Shown here: positions 1 through 6,807 of the stretch, piece after piece
How the letters are laid out: each line of letters opens with the position of its first letter
How positions within the stretch are numbered: the first letter of the stretch is position 1
Virus record (IMG/VR): IMGVR_UViG_3300017952_000131
Span: 1 to 20,733 of that record
Strand: one strand, 5' to 3'
Origin: a virus
DNA length: 20,733 bases
Program-made: the position numbers and the translations under genes
The notes under the pieces: generated by a model
The model's input: the letters and a program-made list of their open reading frames with translations, nothing else
What the model was told of the DNA's origin: nothing
Database searches by the model: none

Positions 1-401
1 CGCATGATGGCCCGCCCGATACGACGGGTCAATCCGCCGCCACAACCACGACCGAAACGATCAGTGATACGACCGCCGTACATCGTTCCATCCGGGCAAC
101 GCCAACCGCCGCCGGGCCCGATGTCCGGATCAAAAATCGCACGATTCTTTTTCACCTGAATGTTCAGGGTCGAAAGTTTTTGTTGCGTGTGATGATGGTT
201 CGCTTTATAGACAAGGATCGCTTGACGTTGCTCTGGGGAGAACGACGACAAAGGCTGCGAACGAACATTGCGGGGAGCCGAATGCTCACTCTTTTCCCTC
301 AAACTCTTAGCGACAAATCTGACGCCCATGGTCGCATGACGTTCCCCGTCCTGAACCAACTCAACCTTTTCGATTTGCTGAATGTCAGTTGTAACGCTCA
401 T
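1..401 (-). CDS. Partial hypothetical protein with a cysteine-loop motif
   Basis: This reading frame is open from an ATG at 401 to the left edge of the window, giving 133 residues with the C-terminus missing. The N-terminal part is hydrophilic, beginning MSVTTDIQQIEKVELVQDGE, and has a histidine run (NHHHTQQ). Near the window edge is a glycine-rich segment with the pattern G-W-R-C-P-D-G, then G-G-R-I-T-D, then C-G-G-G. This matches a motif in the 682-residue protein just upstream. The start codon overlaps the stop of that gene (ATGA, 4 bases), so the two are translationally coupled and belong to the same leftward operon. No function is recognised. The context of portal and protease genes on the same strand suggests a virion or head-assembly protein. 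Confidence 0.8.
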   Translation of the reverse strand, partial: MSVTTDIQQIEKVELVQDGERHATMGVRFVAKSLREKSEHSAPRNVRSQPLSSFSPEQRQAILVYKANHHHTQQKLSTLNIQVKKNRAIFDPDIGPGGGWRCPDGTMYGGRITDRFGRGCGGGLTRRIGRAIM

Positions 402-2446
402 GCCAAACCTAAGATTTGAAGAATCGCATCACGCGAAGAAGAGAGATTTTCAAGACGTGTTTCAAACAACGCTTGAACGATCGAAAGATGATTTTCTTCC
501 GCTTCACTAATAGTACCGTCAGCAGACAACTTGGCACGGTAATCATCCCAAGAAAAAGCCTGAGCACGCTCAATCAAAGAATCCAAAATTTCAACAGCGA
601 TCTGCTTCTCTTCATCAGACGCCTCACCGAACGTCTTACCGTAAGCCTGCGTCGTGTCAGAGAAGAAGTCGTCAGGACCGATATTGCGACGCTCAGCCAA
701 CTCGTCCTCATCCAAACCGATCAAAGCGGCGGGAGGGCCAACAGTGACAACAGCCTCAGACTCGTCACCGACACGGACACCAAGAATTGAAGCAGAAGTA
801 CGGCCACGAGTATCGGTCAGCCAGTCTGCAACCTGCGTAGCCATAATCGCAGCGTCAGGAAGATCAGCAACGGAAAGATCATCATCCACCTCAGCGCCCT
901 CAACAACCCCATCAGGTGACCGGAAAACAAACGGGCGATCTTCCCCGTCACCAGCAAACTTCACCGCAGGAGCCTGAACCCCAAGTTCACGCAAAACATC
1001 AGAAGTCAAATGAGCCGAAATATGCTCAAAGTCTGCGTTCTCCTGCTTCAACAGAATCTTGCGGCCATCCTCCGCCTCAAACAACGTGAAACCGTTGCCA
1101 AGATCATCAGACTTGTATCGTTCAGATTTCTCCAAAGCCTCCATCACAACAGAAGGCTCAAGATCGGCAATCAAACCACCCTCATTCAAGTGATCAACTG
1201 CCGCATCAACCGAACCAATCTTTTCCTCAACTGAAGGAGCAACACGCTGAGCCTCACCGGAATCGTCAACCTGTTCCGTGTCCGCCTCAGCGACCATCTC
1301 CTCCACGCGCTCCTCAGGCGCATCAACAAACGCTTCGACAACCCATTTCGCCTTCCCCTTACCCTCACCAGAAGAAACCTCAGACTCCGGGTCCTTCACA
1401 TCACCAAAATCTTGCGAGAACTCAAACGCACCATCAGACTTCTCGGCAATGAACTTCAGTCGTGCGGCAGGATCATCATCGACAGACATTTCTGCCGCCG
1501 TGTTCACATCCTTGCCAAGTTGCCGACGTTCCCCCGTCGACAAATCCCGGGTCCGATCCAAACGCAACTGAACACCATTCGGAGTCACATACACCAACGA
1601 CGTGACACCAGTATTCGACAAGAAACCAAGTTCCTCGCCACCAATCGCATCCGCATCACGAACCGACTGCACAAACGCAGCACCCTCCATGTTCCGGTTA
1701 TCAGGAACGCCACGCAACTCGGCGCTAGAAACAACCGGCACCATCAAATACCCATCACGGCGAACCAGAACTGAAGAAGCACCATCCTGATTCTGGACAG
1801 CCTCAACAGCCTGCTTCACACCAGCCGAACGAGACTTATCGTCACCATCACCGACACGAGGAACATTCGCCGCACGACGAACCATCAACTCAACATTCGG
1901 GGTAGGAGCATCAGACTCAATCGGCTTCGCCCGACCTCCGCGTGCCTCAACATCAACCGTGGTATCAACACGAGAGGAACGGGTACGGAACACAGCCTGA
2001 CCCAAAGTTTCCCGCAAAGACGGAATATCAAACAACTGCTTGCCGCAAGTCGTGAAATTCGAATCAGTAAAACGCCCACCGAACTGAAAACCCTCAGGAC
2101 ACCGATAGCCGCGCTCCGGCTTGCCCGGAACACCACCACGACCAGAACCACCACCCGGAGTCAAAGCCCGAGCAATACCAGAACGCACAGGGCTACGAAC
2201 AGGACTGATATTTCCCGGAAGAATCGTGGATCCAACAGCCTGCGCAGCCTGACCCGCACGCCCAGAAGAACCAACAACACCAACAACCTTCGAAGAACGA
2301 TTCTTCAACACACCGGAGCGATACAACATCCCCTTGTACTGAAGCATCTGCTTCGTGCCATCAAGCGGAGAATAAAAAACATCCGTAGGGGCATCAACAA
2401 CGTCACGAACATGACGTGTCCGTTTCCCGAACGCCCCCACGCTCAT
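398..2446 (-). CDS. Large putative virion protein with cysteine loop and degenerate kinase-like C-terminus
   Basis: I chose the ATG at 2446 (682 residues, starting MSVGAFGKR), which lies one base after the upstream stop. A GTG at 2479 would add 11 residues and overlap the upstream gene. The first 110 residues are basic and Ser/Gly/Arg-rich. Residues about 113-139 carry a C-P-E-G ... G-G-R-F-T-D ... T-C-G-K-Q-L-F motif, repeated in the next gene. A long acidic, probably disordered middle follows (about 320-420). Residues about 450-650 look like a kinase of the HipA or phosphatidylinositol-kinase type: a Gly-containing strand, ILLKQ with a candidate lysine, a following helix with glutamate, then VADWLTDTRGR where such kinases have the catalytic D-R-H-x-x-N loop. 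Those catalytic residues are absent, so a pseudokinase is possible. The function is unknown; its place downstream of the head genes suggests a virion protein. Confidence 0.85.
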   Translation of the reverse strand: MSVGAFGKRTRHVRDVVDAPTDVFYSPLDGTKQMLQYKGMLYRSGVLKNRSSKVVGVVGSSGRAGQAAQAVGSTILPGNISPVRSPVRSGIARALTPGGGSGRGGVPGKPERGYRCPEGFQFGGRFTDSNFTTCGKQLFDIPSLRETLGQAVFRTRSSRVDTTVDVEARGGRAKPIESDAPTPNVELMVRRAANVPRVGDGDDKSRSAGVKQAVEAVQNQDGASSVLVRRDGYLMVPVVSSAELRGVPDNRNMEGAAFVQSVRDADAIGGEELGFLSNTGVTSLVYVTPNGVQLRLDRTRDLSTGERRQLGKDVNTAAEMSVDDDPAARLKFIAEKSDGAFEFSQDFGDVKDPESEVSSGEGKGKAKWVVEAFVDAPEERVEEMVAEADTEQVDDSGEAQRVAPSVEEKIGSVDAAVDHLNEGGLIADLEPSVVMEALEKSERYKSDDLGNGFTLFEAEDGRKILLKQENADFEHISAHLTSDVLRELGVQAPAVKFAGDGEDRPFVFRSPDGVVEGAEVDDDLSVADLPDAAIMATQVADWLTDTRGRTSASILGVRVGDESEAVVTVGPPAALIGLDEDELAERRNIGPDDFFSDTTQAYGKTFGEASDEEKQIAVEILDSLIERAQAFSWDDYRAKLSADGTISEAEENHLSIVQALFETRLENLSSSRDAILQILGLA

Positions 2447-2447
2447 C

Positions 2448-3071
2448 TCAACACCCGCAACCGCAGTCCTTGGAATCACCCATCAGATCGTGAGCAACCC
2501 AGTTCCCCTCTTCATCCTGACCCTCGTGAACCCAGTTCTTGTCGTCGCGAAGATATGACATGAACTTGCCTTCCATCTCGGCAAATTCAGACAGAACATC
2601 CATCGCATACTTGAAGTCACCCTCAGTCACGACATAGTTCTCGTACTCGTCCATACCCTCAGCGGACTTCTTGCCACGTCGGAATCGGCGGGCCAGACGA
2701 CGCTCCCATTCCTTGTCGGTCCATAGCGAACCGCCACGACCCTTGCGGATCTTCCCACGACAATTCTTCATGCCCGGATGGTGACAACCCTCGTTCGGCC
2801 ACAGACCGGTTGTCTCGTGATGAAGCCATGCGCAGATTCGCTCCAACGGATACAACTCTGGATGATTCGCAAGAATGCGACGGCAACGACGAAACCCGCC
2901 CGGCTTACGCATGATCGGACGCCAGTAGCGAAGCAGGCGCTCAAGGTTGCCTCGGCGAGGGCCGTAACCACGAAGAATGTCACCCGAAATGCGCTCCTGT
3001 GGCAAGTCAAGAACGGACTGCAAAGCAGGAGGTGTTGGTGCCTTCACATCTTGGTCTTCAAAATCACTCAC
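2448..3071 (-). CDS. Conserved-type cysteine-rich phage protein, unknown function
   Basis: I favour a GTG start at 3071 (207 residues, beginning VSDFEDQDVK) because GGGGAGG lies six bases upstream of it. A longer frame reaches 3161 but would overlap the preceding gene by almost 100 bases. The protein is strongly basic. A central segment of about residues 55-100 (GFRRCRRIL, then ERICAWLHHETTGLWPNEG, then further Cys and His) resembles a segment I recall from unnamed actinobacteriophage head-region proteins, where an arginine-rich helix is followed by a W-hh-G-x-W-P-x-E pattern. The C-terminus ends in SKDCGCGC immediately before the stop. Cysteines and histidines could bind metal or form disulfides. 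It overlaps the upstream 102-residue gene by 8 bases. No function can be assigned. Confidence 0.8.
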   Translation of the reverse strand: MSDFEDQDVKAPTPPALQSVLDLPQERISGDILRGYGPRRGNLERLLRYWRPIMRKPGGFRRCRRILANHPELYPLERICAWLHHETTGLWPNEGCHHPGMKNCRGKIRKGRGGSLWTDKEWERRLARRFRRGKKSAEGMDEYENYVVTEGDFKYAMDVLSEFAEMEGKFMSYLRDDKNWVHEGQDEEGNWVAHDLMGDSKDCGCGC

Positions 3072-3372
3072 TGGTTGCCTCCCCGTCGCACCCGCAGTCA
3101 TCTTGAGAAAGTGCGGCAAGCCTTGCGTACAAGGCTTCACGAGAAGCCGCAAATTTCTCACGAATCAAACGAACGCGCTCATCCTCATCGTTCAAGACGA
3201 CACGCTTAACGTTCCCACCGACCCGGGTTTTGTAACTGACATGCTCAACAACATGAACAGGTACACCGAACCGATGCCTTCGAACAGACTTCTTGCTGAC
3301 AGCGGCACCACGGAGAACCTTCGAACGATCAAAAGCAAGTTTGATACGCAGGGACGCCGTTAGATCATCCAC
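3064..3372 (-). CDS. Small basic protein, unknown function
   Basis: A 102-residue protein starting from GTG at 3372 with an AGAAAG ribosome-binding-like sequence about ten bases upstream. It begins MDDLTASLRIKLAFDRSKV, has a basic core (KKSVRRHRFGVPVHVVEHV) and a predicted helix near residues 62-88. It ends with a D-D-C-G-C-D segment that resembles the cysteine-rich ends or linkers of neighbouring proteins. The frame stays open upstream of the GTG through a stable hairpin to near the end of the 521-residue gene, so a non-canonical earlier start cannot be excluded. It is sandwiched between virion-type genes on the same strand. I do not recognise a family. Confidence 0.75.
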   Translation of the reverse strand: MDDLTASLRIKLAFDRSKVLRGAAVSKKSVRRHRFGVPVHVVEHVSYKTRVGGNVKRVVLNDEDERVRLIREKFAASREALYARLAALSQDDCGCDGEATSE

Positions 3373-3394
3373 GTCAACAATTCTTTCTGGTTTG

Positions 3395-3408
3395 GCGCCC
3401 GAAGGCGC
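3395..3408 (-). other. Stable C(UUCG)G hairpin between two leftward genes
   Basis: On the minus strand the sequence reads GCGCC-TTCG-GGCGC, a perfect five-base-pair stem closed by the cUUCGg tetraloop, one of the most stable RNA loops. It begins five bases after the TGA of the 521-residue gene and ends about 22 bases before the GTG of the 102-residue gene. There is no run of U after it, so it is not a standard intrinsic terminator. It could protect the 3' end of a processed transcript, tune translation of the next gene, or weaken readthrough. Confidence 0.6.
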
Positions 3409-3412
3409 AATC

Positions 3413-4978
3413 TCAGATGTAGTCCTTGAAGTCTTCTTCAGCGGCCATCATCTGGAACTCAAGGAGGTCCTTCATCAGGCGAGCCTGATCTCCATCCTTG
3501 CCTTCCTCATCGGCGGCCTCTTCCTGAACCTTCTTCGGAACCCAGTTCTCAGGGATTAGTTCCTCAAGGCCAAGATCCATGGCACGCTTGATGATGTGGG
3601 CCTTCGTCGCATCCTTGTCCTTGGCGCGACCGTAAGCCTGAATGGCGTTGCGAAGATCGGCCTCGTCCTTGATCGGATACGAGCCGTCCTCCATCGCCAT
3701 GCCTTCCTTAGCCATCTCTTCACGGGTATCGTCAGAGTAGGCGCGCTTCAGAGCAAGTTCAGCAGCCTCAGCCTCAATGTCTTCGGCTTCAGTGGCGTCA
3801 TACTCGTCGTAACCGAGAACGCTTCCGTCAAGAGCGACGTACACGTCGTACGACTTGCCGTTCACCGCGTCGATCTCAAAGACGTACGAGTCGTAGCCTT
3901 CGAAGATGTCGGTGTCAGCCTGAACAACCTCACCCTTGGTGTCGATCTCTGATTCGATGACACCCATGGCAACATCCTGAGCGGCCTTGATGTCGATGAA
4001 GTTCGGCTGCATTTCGCCGTCCTCAAGCGACTTGCCACTGATGCTGTTCTCAAGATCCTTCATGTTGAGACGATGGAAGTTCAGCATCTCGCCGGTTGAA
4101 CCGTCAGCGATGATTTCGAAAGCGTTGCCGTCCTTGCCGAGAATGTCGACAATGAACAGGTCGCCGTACTCGCCGTCACCGGTGTAACCGGAAGCAAGAA
4201 CCTTGCCGCCGAACATGCTGAGCGCCATGCCTTCAACATCGGCGATGCCGGGCATGTTGTCCTCGGCGGCGCAGCCACCCGGACAGTTGGCGCAAACTTC
4301 ACGCGAGTTCGGATACGCCTTGCGGTCGAACTGGCAAAGATAGGCATCGTCCATGTCTTCGATCTCATCGCTCTTCTCGCCGAGGGCGGAAGTGAGAGCA
4401 AGACGGCGCGCCTCAGCGCTGGGCTTGAGCATGAAGCCTTCTGACTTCTCCTCAACCTCTTCGTCCTCGGCGGGAGTCTCGTCGGCGGGAGCGTCTTCGG
4501 CGGGAGCGTCTTCGGCAGGAGCGTCCTCGGCCTCGTCCTCGGCCTTGACCTCAACCTCGGCGTCATCGGACTTAGCGCCAATGAACTCGCGGCGCTTCTC
4601 GTCGTCCTCTTCCATGCGCTCCTCAAGAACGTCATTCATCTCGTCGGAGTACGCCTCATTCGGCTTCTCCAATGGCTCGCCGGAAGCCTTCGCCTCAACA
4701 GCCATCGCGCCACAAGCGCCGCAAACCTTGCCGCCCTTGTAACCGCACTCCTTGGCCTCAAGACCCTTGGCGCAAGCGACAACATCGCCATCAGCGCTCA
4801 CCTTGACGATGGCCTTCTCTTCCTGCTGATCCATTTCTTCGTTCTCCTTGTACTGCATGGCTCGTGACAAGCAGCCCTTTGGATTGGAGCACCCTTCACA
4901 TGGAGTCATGAGTTTCTGCCCAGAAACCATGCACAGGTACTTATTGCCGATTTTTTCTAACGCTTTTTCATCGCTCAT
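3413..4978 (-). CDS. Acidic protein with three four-cysteine clusters and PepSY-like repeats; possible scaffold or head protein
   Basis: 521 residues, very acidic. Three clusters of four cysteines are visible: C16/C27/C30/C36, C69/C78/C86/C89 and C215/C229/C232/C236, each including a C-x-x-C pair, so metal binding is plausible. Residues 148-175 are a low-complexity Ala-Glu-Asp-Pro repeat. Two segments, about 252-305 and 330-392, each follow the beta-strand pattern of PepSY-like domains (GDLFIVDILGKDG...GSTGEML and YVFEIDAVNGKSYDVYVALDG). Residues 425-480 (DGSYPIKDEADLRNAIQAYG, then KAHIIKRAMDLGLEELIPENW) form a short domain that I associate with phage protease or scaffold-region proteins of unknown role. 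It lies directly after the protease and is about where a scaffold or capsid gene would normally be. It does not look like an HK97 major capsid protein. Function is inferred from place only. Confidence 0.88.
   Translation of the reverse strand: MSDEKALEKIGNKYLCMVSGQKLMTPCEGCSNPKGCLSRAMQYKENEEMDQQEEKAIVKVSADGDVVACAKGLEAKECGYKGGKVCGACGAMAVEAKASGEPLEKPNEAYSDEMNDVLEERMEEDDEKRREFIGAKSDDAEVEVKAEDEAEDAPAEDAPAEDAPADETPAEDEEVEEKSEGFMLKPSAEARRLALTSALGEKSDEIEDMDDAYLCQFDRKAYPNSREVCANCPGGCAAEDNMPGIADVEGMALSMFGGKVLASGYTGDGEYGDLFIVDILGKDGNAFEIIADGSTGEMLNFHRLNMKDLENSISGKSLEDGEMQPNFIDIKAAQDVAMGVIESEIDTKGEVVQADTDIFEGYDSYVFEIDAVNGKSYDVYVALDGSVLGYDEYDATEAEDIEAEAAELALKRAYSDDTREEMAKEGMAMEDGSYPIKDEADLRNAIQAYGRAKDKDATKAHIIKRAMDLGLEELIPENWVPKKVQEEAADEEGKDGDQARLMKDLLEFQMMAAEEDFKDYI
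4468..4527. repeat. 15-base tandem repeat coding for an Ala-Glu-Asp-x-Pro tract
   Basis: Four near-identical 15-base units (CGGCGGGAGCGTCTT on the plus strand, with 1-4 changes between units) lie in phase with the 521-residue minus-strand gene and encode a five-residue repeat of the type AEDAP. The tract forms an acidic flexible linker between the second and third cysteine clusters. Since the unit is a multiple of three, copy-number change would alter linker length without a frameshift. Confidence 0.85.
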
Positions 4979-5035
4979 TGGGTTAGTCCAGTTTATCTAA
5001 GATGTAGACATCGTGGGGTAAGCATTTGCCTGCCC

Positions 5036-6712
5036 TTACTTTGTCTGCAACGTCGACTTGTAAGACACTAGTGCGTTACCTAGCGCCTCATTGAACATTC
5101 CAAAATCACCGTCAATTGACTTGATGATGATTCCGTCCTCAACCACCTCGGTGTCAGCACCGTAGTAGTCAAGAACTGGGTCAATGAATGACTTCAGTCC
5201 GAAAAGTTCTTCGGTTTCTGCCGGAATTCCAACAGGCCCATCCTTGAGTTCAATCTCGGTGCGCCCACCAGCAGCGATTACATCTTGAAGAAGATCCATC
5301 GCCTGTTGCAACTTCTCAAGGTTGCTGGCGCTGATAACGCGACCAGCCTTCACCTCGGTGTCAAAGGCGTCGCTCTTCATCATCTCACGGAGACGAGAAA
5401 GAACGTCGAATCTGCGACCGCTGCCACAGCCACCCTTGCCGCCACATCCGCAGCCGCAATCCTTCTCCTCTTCGGGCTTGCTGTAACCTTCGCCGCCCTC
5501 GGAACCGTCCTCGGCGTACTCGCCTTCCTCGTCACCGTCTTCGATCACGGTGTAGAAGGTGCGGACGCGAACCTCTTCGGGCTCGCCGAACATGAACTCG
5601 CCATCGACGTAACGGAACATGACTCGCATCGTCATGGGTTTGCCATCGTGCATGTGGTCAAACACGACACGGCCCCCGCGAATCTCACGAACCTTGGCAG
5701 GTCCGCCGAAACGGCGGGCGAGAGCCTGAGTCAGACCCATAACCATTCCGCCGTATTGCTTCTCGTCAATTTCGGCGAAATCGTCGTCTAGGTCAAAATC
5801 GGCTGACTTCTTGCGACGCTCATCAACCTTTGCCATCGCTTCGCGAACCACGTTCTTCATGTGGTCCTCGCCCCGGCTCCCAACCGCAAGCCATTTGATT
5901 TGCGCGATTACGCCGGGGAGGCGAAAGTCGTCCGCGTGCCGGGCCACCCACGCCTCGCGCAATTCTAAGGCGTTGATCTGATCCGGGGTTGTCGCCCTGC
6001 CACCCTCGTCGGCGATTTTGGTGAGGATGCTGTACTGGGCGTTGCCCTTGATGTTCCCGCCTTTTGCCCAAATCTCTGGATAGTCCTCTTTGATCCGTGC
6101 GGCAAATTCCCTGTCGAACATCTTCCACTTGCTTTTGCCGAAAGATGTTACTTCGTCGTCCTGTTTATCGGCCTTGATCGAAATGGTACCAGTTAGTTGA
6201 TTAGCCCCATGCAGAACAGGCGAAACTTCATAAAGTTCAACTTCTCGTAACAAATTAGCCTGACGCTGATTATCATAAATAGCGTCAAGAGTCTTGTAAC
6301 CGATCGACCACTCCTGCTCTTCACCATAGAAAGAGACATTCGTGAACGCTTCGCGACCCTTCTCGGACTTCAGGTTGAACTGAACGCGGGCATACAGACC
6401 GCCAATCCCAGCAGACTTCATCTTGGCTGGAAGGCGTGGATCGCTTGCCGGAACTTCGTAAATGTCCAGAACCTTGCCGATGGGGTGATTCCAGTCGTGA
6501 CCCCAGACAACGCGAGGCTTGCGGCGCTTCAGGCTTTCTGTAAAAGCACCCGGAAGTACGATGTCGCCAACGCTGTCCTTGTTGCCAACGCCGGAAACGA
6601 AGCATTCAACAATGCCCTGCGCCTCATCAACGTTGATCTGGCCGGTGATGGCCTTGAACTCCGTTGCGTGGTCAATCGTGTTCGCCGAATGAATGGCGTA
6701 ATCAACAGGCAT
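5036..6712 (-). CDS. HK97-type head maturation protease with fused extra domains
   Basis: 558 residues, far longer than the roughly 200 usual for this family. Residues 20-180 are the serine protease that cleaves scaffold and capsid in prohead maturation. Visible features are the D-x-V-G-D-x-V-x-P-G-A-F strand region, the catalytic histidine in VVWGHDWNHPIG (H72), the serine in QEWSIGY (S136) and the acidic residue in the VELYEVSPVLHGAN strand. Residues 195-300 form a second domain (MFDREFAARIKEDYPEIW, later VIAQIKWLAVGSRGEDHMK) that I recall from other phage head-region proteins. A Cys/Gly-rich linker follows with C419, C421, C423 and C429. The helix VKAGRVISASNLEKLQQAMD (455-474) resembles the scaffold-like tail of phage proteases. 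GAGAGGTGAACA precedes the ATG. It sits between portal and the cysteine-cluster protein. Confidence 0.93.
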   Translation of the reverse strand: MPVDYAIHSANTIDHATEFKAITGQINVDEAQGIVECFVSGVGNKDSVGDIVLPGAFTESLKRRKPRVVWGHDWNHPIGKVLDIYEVPASDPRLPAKMKSAGIGGLYARVQFNLKSEKGREAFTNVSFYGEEQEWSIGYKTLDAIYDNQRQANLLREVELYEVSPVLHGANQLTGTISIKADKQDDEVTSFGKSKWKMFDREFAARIKEDYPEIWAKGGNIKGNAQYSILTKIADEGGRATTPDQINALELREAWVARHADDFRLPGVIAQIKWLAVGSRGEDHMKNVVREAMAKVDERRKKSADFDLDDDFAEIDEKQYGGMVMGLTQALARRFGGPAKVREIRGGRVVFDHMHDGKPMTMRVMFRYVDGEFMFGEPEEVRVRTFYTVIEDGDEEGEYAEDGSEGGEGYSKPEEEKDCGCGCGGKGGCGSGRRFDVLSRLREMMKSDAFDTEVKAGRVISASNLEKLQQAMDLLQDVIAAGGRTEIELKDGPVGIPAETEELFGLKSFIDPVLDYYGADTEVVEDGIIIKSIDGDFGMFNEALGNALVSYKSTLQTK

Positions 6713-6807
6713 TGTTCACCTCTCTAGAAGACGTGAACTAGATGATAGCCGTGAAGTGCCACCCCTCAGGGTAACAGCATTTTCAGTAAAACTTTACTTT
6801 ACAGAAA
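6713..6807. promoter_or_regulatory. Intergenic gap between portal and protease genes, with two dyads
   Basis: This 95-base gap is the largest within the leftward operon. It contains a perfect six-base inverted repeat AGTAAA-AC-TTTACT at 6785-6798, an ACCC-CTCA-GGGT inverted repeat at 6761-6772, and on the minus strand a TATCAT that could serve as a -10 (6747-6742) without a good -35. The protease ribosome binding site GAGAGGTG lies at its left end. It may hold an internal promoter or a processing site. No U-run marks an intrinsic terminator. Confidence 0.4.

Noticed and set aside
2778-3363. Plus-strand frames over the small cysteine-rich head genes
   Set aside because: Shadows of the leftward genes; the leftward frames have ribosome sites and coupled starts and stops.
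4468-4527. CRISPR-like repeat
   Set aside because: Units are contiguous 15-base tandem repeats without spacers and lie in frame within a protein gene.
4353-4742. Plus-strand Ser/Ala-rich frame with repeated AGASS units
   Set aside because: It is the antisense reading of the acidic tandem repeat in the 521-residue gene; no ribosome site and low-complexity composition.
5285-5791. Plus-strand 168-residue frame with hydrophobic stretches
   Set aside because: Lies wholly inside the protease gene on the other strand, whose motifs are certain; hydrophobicity arises from the complement of acidic codons.
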